A DNA stretch of 64,000 nt, taken from contig NZ_CP031357.1 of the NCBI RefSeq assembly GCF_003355455.1, forward strand, positions 1,714,501 through 1,778,500, in the 5' to 3' direction. Below, piece by piece: positions 39,299-47,684 of this stretch. The notes beneath the pieces were generated by a model. It saw only the letters and a list, made by a program, of their open reading frames with translations, did no database searches and had not been told where the DNA came from. The DNA is from Erythrobacter aureus (GTDB taxonomy: Bacteria; Pseudomonadota; Alphaproteobacteria; Sphingomonadales; Sphingomonadaceae). The position numbers and the translations under genes are program-made. Positions within the stretch are counted from its first letter, which is position 1; each line of letters begins with the position of its first letter.

Positions 39299-40694
39299 CT
39301 GCACGGCTCCACGCGCGATGTCAGTTGGAGCTACACGCGCAATCCGGCCTCGCAGATCATCAGCGAGACGCAGTCGAACGATGCCTATAGCTGGGATGGC
39401 CATGTCGATACGACCCGCGCCTACACCACCAACGGTCTCAACCAATACACGGGCGCGGGCAGCGCGGCCTTTTGCTACGATGCCAATGGCAATCTGACTG
39501 CCGACGGATCAAGCGTCTACAAATACGATGTCGAGAACCGCTTGATATCCAAAAGAGCGCAGACCAACACCAATTGCTCAGCGCTCTCTTATAGTGGCAC
39601 GCTACAGGCTGCGTTGCGGTACGATCCTACAGGCCGAGTCTATCAGGTTTCTGGCGGAAGCCTGGGCACGCAAAGGTTCCTTTACGATGGCAATGCGCTG
39701 ATCGGTGAATACAACAGCGCCGGCACCTTGCGGCGGCGCTATGTCCATGGCCCGAGCATGGACGCCGACGATCCGCTGATCGTCTACGAGGGCGCGGGGT
39801 GAGCGCTGCCTCGCGGCGCTATCTCCACGCCGATCCGCGCGGCTCGATCGTCATGGTGACGAACTACCAGGGCACCCCGCTCCATACCAACAGCTATGAC
39901 GAATACGGCATCCCGACACCGCCTCGGGCGACGACATCGCCACCAAGGGCCGGTTCCGCTACACCGGCCAGGTGTGGATCCCCGAGCTGGGCATGTATTA
40001 CTATAAAGCCCGCATCTACTCGCCGACGCTGGGGCGGTTCCTGCAGACCGATCCCATCGGATACGAGGACCAGTTCAACCTCTACGCCTATGTCGGGAAT
40101 GATCCGATTAATGGCACTGACCCGACCGGGATGTGCAAGGCGGATTGGCAGTGCGATGGCGAATGGAGTTCCGAAACGCAGACATCCTCCCCATCTGATC
40201 TTGGTTCCTACAATGACCATTTTCGGAACGGCAATGGTTCTGACTACGCCGTTGATCCATCGGAGTCGGGCGGTCTGGAGCAAGCCATCGATATCGGCAG
40301 CCAAATTCAGCAAAGCATTAATGACGGGGGCGTGATGTCGGGGATTGCCGATCAAGCATACTCTAACATGGCTGATGGCCCTCAAAGCTTCGCGCTACCA
40401 GACAAGGCCTGGAGCTTTACCCCCACCATAGAATCGGAAGCTGGCCTCACAGTGGGGCGTTTCACAGGGACGATTACGGAAGGCGCAATGCAAGTCTCAA
40501 CGGACGGATCATATGTTGTTCGGGGAGAAATGACATTGAGTTTGGGTGAGTATAACTTCAACCTAGACGGGCGAAATGCAGCCCATAACGCTGCCATCTG
40601 GATTGGGGGCAAAGTCGCAGGTGATGGCAAGACCTTTGTTCCAGTTCCGACCAGAACCTATACTTTTACAGCCACAGGGCGGTATCGCCGATGA
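39299..40694 (+). pseudogene. Start-less RHS fragment with possible colicin-M-like tip, two frameshifts
   Basis: RHS homology begins at LHGSTRDVSWSYT at the relaxase junction. This core is the most diverged of the set (SSVYKYDVENRLISKRAQ). Breaks occur at GGGG 39796-39799 and CCC 39912-39914. The tip after DPTGMCKADW is about 185 residues. Its end reads STDGSYVVRGEMTLSLGEYNF, then RNAAHNAAIWIGG and a Tyr/Gly-rich finish. The spacing of D, Y, F and R is reminiscent of the colicin M phosphatase domain that cleaves lipid II, but the match is weak. The next gene encodes a lipoprotein, which would suit a periplasmic toxin. Confidence 0.65.
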
Positions 40695-41113
40695 CAACTT
40701 CCCGATCACGCATTACTGTGTTTTCGCTTCTAATTTTGGGAGCGTGTTCACGCCCTTGGCCGACTGGTGGTGAGGAGCAGGTTCAGGAGCTACTAGCCCG
40801 AGGCCCCCAAGATCTTCAGTGCTGGGACTCAGCGTGGATGAAGGCAAACAAGGAACGAAATTATCCGTATTTTAGCGACTCTGATGAATGTAAAAAGAAC
40901 CTGTCTATAATAGAAATTTCCTCTGATGAGGAGCGTGCTACAGGCGTTGCTAGGTGTAGAATTGGGTCGGTTGACGCAGAATATAAACTCTCCGTTTTTA
41001 GATCATCTGAGCGGAATGATTATTATGGCGGCTACTTCTGCACCAAGGCTCAGGGAGAGAATCTTGGCAGCCTACCTGTTGGGTCGGTGACGGACGCAGA
41101 GGGCGCAATGTAG
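40691..41113 (+). CDS. Predicted lipoprotein, candidate immunity for the 39299 tip
   Basis: 140 residues, ATG overlapping the tip stop by four bases. The signal ends in lipobox LGAC (Cys about 19). The mature domain has further Cys (LQCWDSAW, DECKKN, VARCRIG, YFCTK), probably two disulfides. No family is named. A periplasmic, lipid-anchored location is what a colicin-M-type toxin would require. Confidence 0.65.
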   Translation: MTTSRSRITVFSLLILGACSRPWPTGGEEQVQELLARGPQDLQCWDSAWMKANKERNYPYFSDSDECKKNLSIIEISSDEERATGVARCRIGSVDAEYKLSVFRSSERNDYYGGYFCTKAQGENLGSLPVGSVTDAEGAM

Positions 41114-41118
41114 TTCTG

Positions 41119-41430
41119 CTACCCCATTGCCACCCCCACCTCCTGCCGCACCTCATCGATGGCCCCAATCTGCACGCCGTCGCGTAGACCGAGGGCTTCG
41201 GTGAGCCTGGCGCGGCTGTCGGTGTAGAGCGCGACCGCATCCTTGGCGCGGCTGTAGGCGACGTAGACGGCGGGCGCATCAACGGTGTTGGCGCGGAAGC
41301 TCTCCAGATGGGCCATCACGCGATCGGCGGTAGCGCCCTGGGCGGAGTGGATGGTGCGCACCCATCCGGGCCGGATATGCCGATCGGCGAGCCGGGTGAG
41401 GTCAAGCGCCTCCTGCTTGCCGTCCTCACG
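41119..41430 (-). pseudogene. Relaxase 3' end, fragment 4
   Basis: Like fragment 1 over most of its length (EREDGKQEALDLTRLADR; AVYVAYSRAKDAVALYTDS), ending EVRQEVGVAMG. Only the last codons differ from the 14154 copy. It begins five bases behind the lipoprotein stop. Confidence 0.8.
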
Positions 41431-42826
41431 CTCGATCTGCACGGCTCCACGCGCGATGTCAGTTGGAGCTACACGCGCAATCCGGCGGGTCAGATCGCGT
41501 CCGAGACGCAGTCGAACGATGCCTATAGCTGGGACGGCCATGTCGATGCGGTCCGCGCCTACACCACCAACGGGCTCAACCAGTATACTGGCGCCGGGAG
41601 CGCGAGCTTCTGCTACGATGCCAATGGCAATCTCACCGCCGACGGGGCCAGCGTCTATCTCTACGATGTCGAGAACCGCCTGGTCGAGCGGCGCGTGCAG
41701 GGCAGCGCCAACAGCAACTGCGCCGCGCTATCCTATACCGGCGCGCTCGAGGTTCGGCTGCATTACGATCCGCTCGGGCGGCTCCATCAGGTCAGCGGGG
41801 CAGCCTGGGCACGCAGCGCTTCGTCTATGACGGCAATGCGCTGATCGGCGAATATAATGCTGCCGGCGCTTTGCTGCGGCGATACGTCCATGGCTCGAAT
41901 GCGGAGGCCGACGATCCGCTGATCGTCTATGAGGGCGCGGGGGTGAGCGATGCCTCGCGGCGCTATCTCCACGCCGATCCGCGCGGCTCGATCGTGATGG
42001 TGACGAACTATCAGGGCGCCCCGCTTCATACCAACAGCTATGATGAATACGGCATCCCCGACACCGCCTCGGGCGACGACATCGCCACCAAGGGTCGGTT
42101 CCGCTACACCGGCCAAGTGTGGATCCCCGAGCTGGGCATGTATTACTACAAAGCCCGCATCTACTCCCCACGCTGGGGCGGTTCCTGCAGACCGATCCCA
42201 TCGGATACGAGGACCAGTTCAACCTCTACGCCTATGTCGGGAATGATCCGGTGAACCGAACTGATCCTACTGGTCTCTATGAATGCGATGGGACCAAGGG
42301 ACAATGTGCAACTGTTGAAAAGTGGCGAGGCGAAATATCCAAGATCAAGGTTACAGAGACAGGCTCGCGCATTGCTCGGAATGTTGGTCAAAGAGTAGCT
42401 AATGCACTTGGCGATCCTGGAGAAAAGAATGGAGTGAAGATTAATTTCAACGATGAGCAAGACAATACAGGTGTTACAAGCGGCGGAAATATAACACTTA
42501 ACATGAGCATGATCCAAGACAAAGCGAAGCAAGAGCGTGTCTCTACTCAGACCTATGGAATGACTGTTTTAGGCCATGAGGCTATTCACGCCACGCAAAG
42601 GAATTTTAACAATTCACAGTATCAGAAGGAAATTACTGCATACGCCCATGATTACTGGATAGGTAGGTCGCAGGGTTGGGATCAGAGCGTTGGTTTTGGG
42701 AATCGATCCCACGGGCAATATCTGAAATTTCGGGCATTCGAGTCATGTCGCCAGAGCATTGGCAGCGACGCTTGCTGGAGACAGGAAGGCGCTTGGGTTA
42801 GCCAACAAATAAAGGGGGGACGGTGA
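41431..42826 (+). pseudogene. Start-less RHS fragment with HExxH metallopeptidase tip 3, two frameshifts
   Basis: From the relaxase junction to the core end this copy looks identical by eye to 14466-15294, including the same breaks at GGGG 41797-41800 and CCCC 42166-42169. It diverges at NDPVN. The tip (about 190 residues after DPTGLYECDG) has GMTVLGHEAIHATQRNF, a clean HExxH motif, and AYAHDYWIGRSQG, similar to tip 2 at 16576. It is followed without a gap by a lipoprotein gene. Metallopeptidase activity is inferred from the motif. Confidence 0.75.
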
Positions 42827-42827
42827 A

Positions 42828-43187
42828 GTGACCGTTAGAGCGATCCTTACCGCACTCACTATCAGCGTTATTGTGTCATCCTGCTCGTCGATGCCGGACA
42901 GTTGTCGAAGCCTTGAACTCGATGCCGGTTATCATACTGTTCCTCTCCATATGTCCTGGAGTGGTGTGGGAGCGGATAGTCCTAATTTTACTAAAACGGG
43001 CTGTGATTTACCGCTTCAAGGCGTCATCATATCATATGACACAAGAAAAAACATCGAAGCATTGAAGGCATCTGGCGGACTTGCAGAGGGTAAATCGTCG
43101 TTCGAAGCTAACGTCAATGCTTTCTTATATCAGGCCAGAAGCGGGTCCGAAAATAGGGTTTTTATTGTTCGATTAGAGTTTAAATAG
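42828..43187 (+). CDS. Predicted lipoprotein, candidate immunity for metallopeptidase tip 3
   Basis: 119 residues from GTG 42828 (GGGGGACGG upstream), one base after the tip stop. The signal ends IVSSC (Cys about 19). Short mature domain with CRSLELDAGYHTVPLHM and RSGSENRVFIVRLEFK. No family is recognised. Confidence 0.6.
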   Translation: MTVRAILTALTISVIVSSCSSMPDSCRSLELDAGYHTVPLHMSWSGVGADSPNFTKTGCDLPLQGVIISYDTRKNIEALKASGGLAEGKSSFEANVNAFLYQARSGSENRVFIVRLEFK

Positions 43188-43217
43188 AGGGGCGCTAAAA
43201 TCGATTGCATAGTAATC

Positions 43218-43500
43218 CTATAGCTCCACCCCTACCTCCCGCCTCATCCCATCAATCGCCCCGACCTGTGCGCCGTCGCGTAGGCCGAGCGCTTCGGTGA
43301 GCCTAGAGCGGCTATCGGTATAGAGCGCGACCGTATCCCTGGCTCTGCTGATGGCGACATAGACCGCCGGGGCATCGACGGTATTGGTGCGGAAGCTCTC
43401 TAGATGGGCCATCACGCGGTCGGCGGTCGCGCCTTGAGCGGAGTGGATGGTGCGGGCGCAACCGGGCCGGATATGGCGGCCGGCTTGCCGTCCTCGCGCT
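43218..43500 (-). pseudogene. Relaxase 3' end, fragment 5, internally deleted
   Basis: It contains MAHLESFRTNTVDA, AVYVAISRARDTVALYTDS, ending GMRREVGVEL. About 40 bases corresponding to the LADRHI...LDL stretch of the other copies are missing near 43475, and the frame is broken. The RHS junction (CGCTCGATCTGCACGG) is unchanged. Confidence 0.75.
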
Positions 43501-43504
43501 CGAT

Positions 43505-44911
43505 CTGCACGGCTCCACGCGCGATGTCAGCTGCAGTTACACGCGCAATCCGGCGAGCCAGATCGCGTCCGAGACGCAGTCGAACGATGCCTATAGCTGG
43601 GATGGCCATGTCGATGCGGTCCGCGCCTACACCACCAACGGGCTCAACCAGTATAGCGCGGCGGGATCGGCCCGGTTCTGCTACGATGCCAATGGCAATC
43701 TCACCGCCGACGGGACGAGCGTCTATCTCTACGATGTCGAGAACCGCCTGGTCGAGCGGCGCGTGCGGGGCAGCGCCAACACCAATTGCGCCGCGCTATC
43801 CTATACCGGCGCGCTCAAGGCCGAGTTGCGCTACGATCCGACCGGTCGGCTCTATCAGGTCAGCGGGGGCAGCCTGGGCACGCAGCGCTTCGCCTATGAC
43901 GGCAATGCGCTGATCGGCGAATATAATGCTGCCGGCGCTTTGCTGCGGCGATACGTCCATGGCTCGAATGCGGAGGCCGACGATCCGCTGATCGTCTACG
44001 AGGGCGCGGGGGTGAGCGCTGCCTCGCGGCGCTATCTCCACGCCGATCCGCGCGGCTCGATCGTGATGGTGACGAACTACCAGGGCGCCCCGCTTCATAC
44101 CAACAGCTATGACGAATACGACATCCCCGACACCGCCTCGGGCGACGACATCGCCACCAAGGGCCGGTTCCGCTATACCGGCCAGGCCTGGATCCCCGAG
44201 CTGGGCATGTATTACTACAAAGCCCGCATCTACTCCCCCACGCTGGGACGGTTCCTGCAGACCGATCCCATCGGATACGAGGACCAGTTCAACCTCTACG
44301 CCTATGTCGCAAATGATCCGATTAATGGGGTCGATCCGACGGGGATGTGCGAGACGCAGACGGGCAGTAGGATTTGTCAGAGGCTGGACGGCAGTCGAAC
44401 TAGCGAATCCTACGGGACCGACAAAGGTACGCAGCTATTGCAATCAGAAAGAATTGCTACGACCGATAGCGATGGAAATTCGAATTCGCAGGCGCTCAAC
44501 GAACGGACTTCTGTATACGCGCAAGCGGCCATTAACTTGACCGAAGCGTCCGATTTTTCGAGAGAGCATGCGGTGACGGTTTCACTCGATGCCGAAGCTG
44601 GCGAATATGTATTGCAACTATTCGAAGGACCCGAAGGTGGCTTCTTCAGTCCTGCGTCCGTAGACCCTGGGCTTGCTTCTGGGCAACAGCTTTTACTCGC
44701 AGCTCATACCCATACCGGAATCGGTGTGCCTGCGGGGCAAGGTAGTCCCTTCAATGATATTGCCGGGGCAGTCCAAGATCGGAAAATTGTGCAGTCAGGA
44801 GCGAGCCCAGGCGATAAAAGCTTTGCACCGCGGATACGGAGTGTGCATCCGAACGCGCGGTTGATGGTCCTGTATCAAGACTTCAATGGTTGGAAATCGG
44901 GAGGTTTTTGA
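43505..44911 (+). pseudogene. Start-less RHS fragment, in frame, with JAMM-like tip
   Basis: One open frame from the relaxase junction to 44911, with five G at VSGGSLGT. There is no start codon apart from an internal GTG (43763). The core is almost identical to the dead copy at 8054. The tip after DPTGMCETQTGSRICQR is about 190 residues with AAHTHTGIGVPAGQGSPFNDI, an HxH followed by Ser and Asp as in JAMM/DUF4329-like domains. The tip start (CETQTGSRIC) resembles that of the tip at the left edge (CEQNTGSRIC), so the two tips are probably related. Confidence 0.75.
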
Positions 44912-45321
44912 TGACGGCGAGTACCTTTCTCCCAAGAGCATTTCAAGTTTGCTTCATTACAGGATTGGGGGTCGCCGTTCTGCATTTAGGCTTCGTCTTA
45001 CTCTCATTCTATCAGGGTGAAGGAGCTCTTTATGCGGGACTCTGGCCAATTATACTTTCCGCGAGTTCCATCTTGTTGATAGCGTCGGTACTGTTGCAGA
45101 GGAACCAAAAGGCATTGATAGCAATTGCCTTTTTTGTTTCTTTGTTTGCGGTTGCTCTCGGTGACGTATCCATTGCCAAAGCACTTAATTCGTTGATGAG
45201 CGGCTCGGCATCTTTGCTGGACGTGCTTCTCATCGGACTGGGGTTCGGCGTACCGATTATCGGAGCCGGAAGTGCTATATTGCTTCTAATGAACCGTCCT
45301 AACGGCTCTCGCGAAGCTTAG
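44911..45321 (+). CDS. Multi-pass membrane protein, candidate immunity for the 43505 tip
   Basis: 136 residues from ATG 44911, overlapping the tip stop by one base (TGATG). Four predicted membrane helices and short loops. The related left-edge tip is also followed by a small membrane protein. No family is recognised. Confidence 0.65.
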   Translation: MTASTFLPRAFQVCFITGLGVAVLHLGFVLLSFYQGEGALYAGLWPIILSASSILLIASVLLQRNQKALIAIAFFVSLFAVALGDVSIAKALNSLMSGSASLLDVLLIGLGFGVPIIGAGSAILLLMNRPNGSREA

Positions 45322-45337
45322 ATTATTCGTCACTCAT

Positions 45338-45420
45338 CGACGTTGAGAACGATTCCGCATCATCACCGCATCGACCTTCGCAATGGGGAAGCCTTAGGGC
45401 GCACACCCTACGCAGCGGCG
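45338..45420 (+). repeat. Copy 4 of the tip-associated 3' element
   Basis: CGTTGAGAACGATTCCG, CACCGCATCGACCTTCGCAAT, GGGGAAGCCTTAGGGC and a perfect GCGCACACCCTACGCAGCG. It marks the right end of the RHS array, just before an IS element. Confidence 0.65.
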
Positions 45421-45479
45421 GTAAATCGCAACTCATTAAATCAACGCCATCAAAATTTCCCAATAATTTGAGTGCCCAT

Positions 45480-46530
45480 TAGAGCGTTTTTCGATCATTC
45501 CGGGTCATACCCGCACGAACTGAAGTAGTTGGCACATTCTTCGGGTTTGAAGATGTCGACGAGCTTGCCGATGAGGCTCCACAGGCCGCTGACGGTTCGT
45601 TCACCTGCCTTGCGGAGCATGGCCTTGAGGCGCGCGAACGCTTTCTCGATCGGATTGAAGTCGGGACTGTAGGGTGGGAGGAAGCGCAAGGTTGCGCCTG
45701 CTGCCTCGATCCTTCTCGCGCACTGCTGCACGCTTGTGGCTCGACAGGTTGTCCATGACGACGATGTCGCCAGGGCGCAGTTCGGGAACGAGCACTTGTG
45801 TGACATAGGCTTCGAACCAGTCGCCGTTGATCGGACCATCGAGCACCATCGGCGCGATCATGCCCGTCGAGCGCAGGCCTGCCACCAGCGTGGTGGTCTT
45901 GCGGTGACCATGCGGGAAGCCCATCCGCAGCCGCTCGCCCTTCGGACAGCGGCCATGGCTGCGGGTCATGTTGGTGGCGGTCCACGTCTCGTCGATGAAG
46001 ACGAGGCGCTCCGGTTCCAGGTCGATCTGGCCCTCGAACCATTCCCGGCGCCGCTTCAGGACGTCGGGACGGTCTTGCTCGATTGCATGGCCAGTCTTTT
46101 TTTGCGCGTCATGCCCCGGCGCAAGAAGAAGCGATGCAAGGAGGCCACGGAGACAGTCAGGCCCATTTCGGCCAGAGCCAGACGCAGTTCCTCAAGCGTA
46201 ATGTCCTTGCGCGCCTCCCAGGTGGCCAGGATGTCATCGGCCCTTTCCTCGATCCGGTGGGATCGCATGTCGCCACCCCGAGGCTTGGGGGCAACGCTGC
46301 CTGTCGCCAACCGCTGCGCTCGCCAGCGGATCGCCGTTGATGGTGCAACACCAAACCGCGCCGCAGCGGCCCGGCAACTGCTTCCATCGTCAATCGCCGC
46401 CAGAACGCGGACACGCAAATCCTTCGAAAGTGCCATCCATGCCGACCTCCTTCGCCAGCACGGATTCTGAATCACAAATCACGCCAGACGTGAATCCCCT
46501 TTCGATTCATATCGATCGAATACCGCTCTA
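45480..46530 (-). mobile_element. IS630-family insertion sequence
   Basis: About 1.05 kb bounded by TA at both ends. The terminal inverted repeats are TAGAGCGTTTTTCGATCA (left) and TAGAGCGGTATTCGATCG (right, reverse complement). TA target use and an IS630-type DDE transposase identify the family. It sits exactly between the array's last repeat element and the chromosomal genes. Confidence 0.88.
45495..46436 (-). pseudogene. IS630-family transposase, split over three frames
   Basis: The N-terminal helix-turn-helix part starts at MALSKDLRVRVLAAI (46436). The catalytic part follows in a second frame (FIDETW and VMDNLSSHK, the first two acidic residues) and a third frame (LPPYSPDFNPIEKAF, with the final Glu). 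The first switch, near 46080, can be a programmed frameshift as in many IS630 elements. The second, near GAGAAGG at about 45700, needs one base removed and is probably an inactivating insertion or a sequence error. Confidence 0.82.
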
Positions 46531-46547
46531 ATGTCATCTCGGGCGCG

Positions 46548-46590
46548 CCATAAAAGGCCATCCTTCTTCCGGGAGGGTGGCCTTTTATGG
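46548..46590 (-). terminator. Bidirectional terminator
   Basis: CCATAAAAGGCCA pairs with TGGCCTTTTATGG around a C/G-rich loop, giving a T-rich arm on both strands. It lies about 105 bases beyond the stop of the minus-strand zincin gene and next to the IS right end. Confidence 0.8.
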
Positions 46591-46697
46591 TTTCAGGGTA
46601 GGGCTGCCGTCCGCGGCGGCACGTCTTTTCGGGCAAGGAAGAGGGCTTCCAGATTCCCGAGCGATGAAAGCATTCGCGAGCGAGTAGGGGTGTCCGG

Positions 46698-47129
46698 TCA
46701 GTCGGCCTTGTCTTCCAGCCAGTGCATGTCCTCGTCGCTGAAGCCGAAATGGTGGCCGGCTTCGTGCACGACCACGTGGCGGACGAGATCGTCCATGCGC
46801 ACGCCCGTCTCACGCCATTCGGCAATTAGGGGCTGGCGAAACAACCAGATGCGCGGCGGCAGGCGCCCGCTTTCCCATATCGATCGGTCGGGCAGCGGCT
46901 CGCCCTCATACAGGCCGGACAGATGCCAGCGATTGTCGATATCGACCGAGGCAAGTTGCTCCTGCGTGGCGAAATCCTCGACCCGCAGAACGACATCGCC
47001 CATCTGCTCGCGGAATTTCGCGGGCAGAGCCGCAAACGCGGCTTCCGCCATCATCTGCATTTGCAATCTGGTGGGGGCTTGTCGGTCGTGCATCTCCTGG
47101 CCGACATGGGATCGGCGGGCCAGAGACAC
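46698..47129 (-). CDS. Minimal metallopeptidase (zincin-like, DUF1025-type)
   Basis: Up to 143 residues; GTG 47129 and ATG 47093 are alternative starts and neither has an ideal binding site. The C-terminal signature VVVHEAGHHFGFSDEDMHWLE is the HExxHxxGxxDxD motif of the small zincin family found in many Alphaproteobacteria. The middle contains RIWLFRQPLIAEW. Function of the family is poorly known. It is divergent from the hemerythrin gene. Confidence 0.82.
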   Translation of the reverse strand: MSLARRSHVGQEMHDRQAPTRLQMQMMAEAAFAALPAKFREQMGDVVLRVEDFATQEQLASVDIDNRWHLSGLYEGEPLPDRSIWESGRLPPRIWLFRQPLIAEWRETGVRMDDLVRHVVVHEAGHHFGFSDEDMHWLEDKAD

Positions 47130-47185
47130 AAGATTGGAACCGCACCGCCGGTATCCTGTTCATGTCTCGAAGGAGAAAAAGTTGC

Positions 47186-47677
47186 ATGACCGATGCCACC
47201 GAAATTTTCGCGCGCCTGAAGAAGGATCACGACAAGCATCGTGAATTGCTCGACAAGTTACTCGAGACATCGGGCGACAGCGAGCAGCGTAAGGCTCTGT
47301 TCGAAGAACTTACCAAGGAATTGAAGTCGCACGCCGCTGCCGAAGAACAGGCGCTTTATTCCACCATGCTGAGGAAACCGCCGACGACGGGTGAAACGCG
47401 CCATTCGGTTGCGGAACATCACGAAATCGAGGAGGCGCTGAACGATCTCGCCGCGACGGACATGTCGGAAGGCGGCTGGCTTACCAAGTTCAAGAGCTTC
47501 GATCATCGCTATCGCCATCATATCGACGAGGAAGAGGACGACCATTTCCCCGACTTCGAGAGGCATCTCGACGAGGAAGACATGCAGCATATGAAATCGG
47601 TGTTCGATCGTCGCAAGCAGGAAGAGAAAGCCGATGCCGAGGTGACGCCTGAAAAGAAGGAAGATGCCAAGGAATGA
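47186..47677 (+). CDS. Hemerythrin HHE-domain protein
   Basis: 163 residues; AGGAG ten bases before ATG 47186. His/Glu ligands of the four-helix bundle are visible: HDKHRELLD, SHAAAEEQALY, EHHEIEEAL, and HRYRHHIDEEEDDHFP. These domains bind a di-iron centre and O2 or NO. The charged tail (EEKADAEVTPEKKEDAKE) is disordered. The phospholipase D-like gene follows after seven bases. Confidence 0.88.
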   Translation: MTDATEIFARLKKDHDKHRELLDKLLETSGDSEQRKALFEELTKELKSHAAAEEQALYSTMLRKPPTTGETRHSVAEHHEIEEALNDLAATDMSEGGWLTKFKSFDHRYRHHIDEEEDDHFPDFERHLDEEDMQHMKSVFDRRKQEEKADAEVTPEKKEDAKE

Positions 47678-47684
47678 TCCCGGC

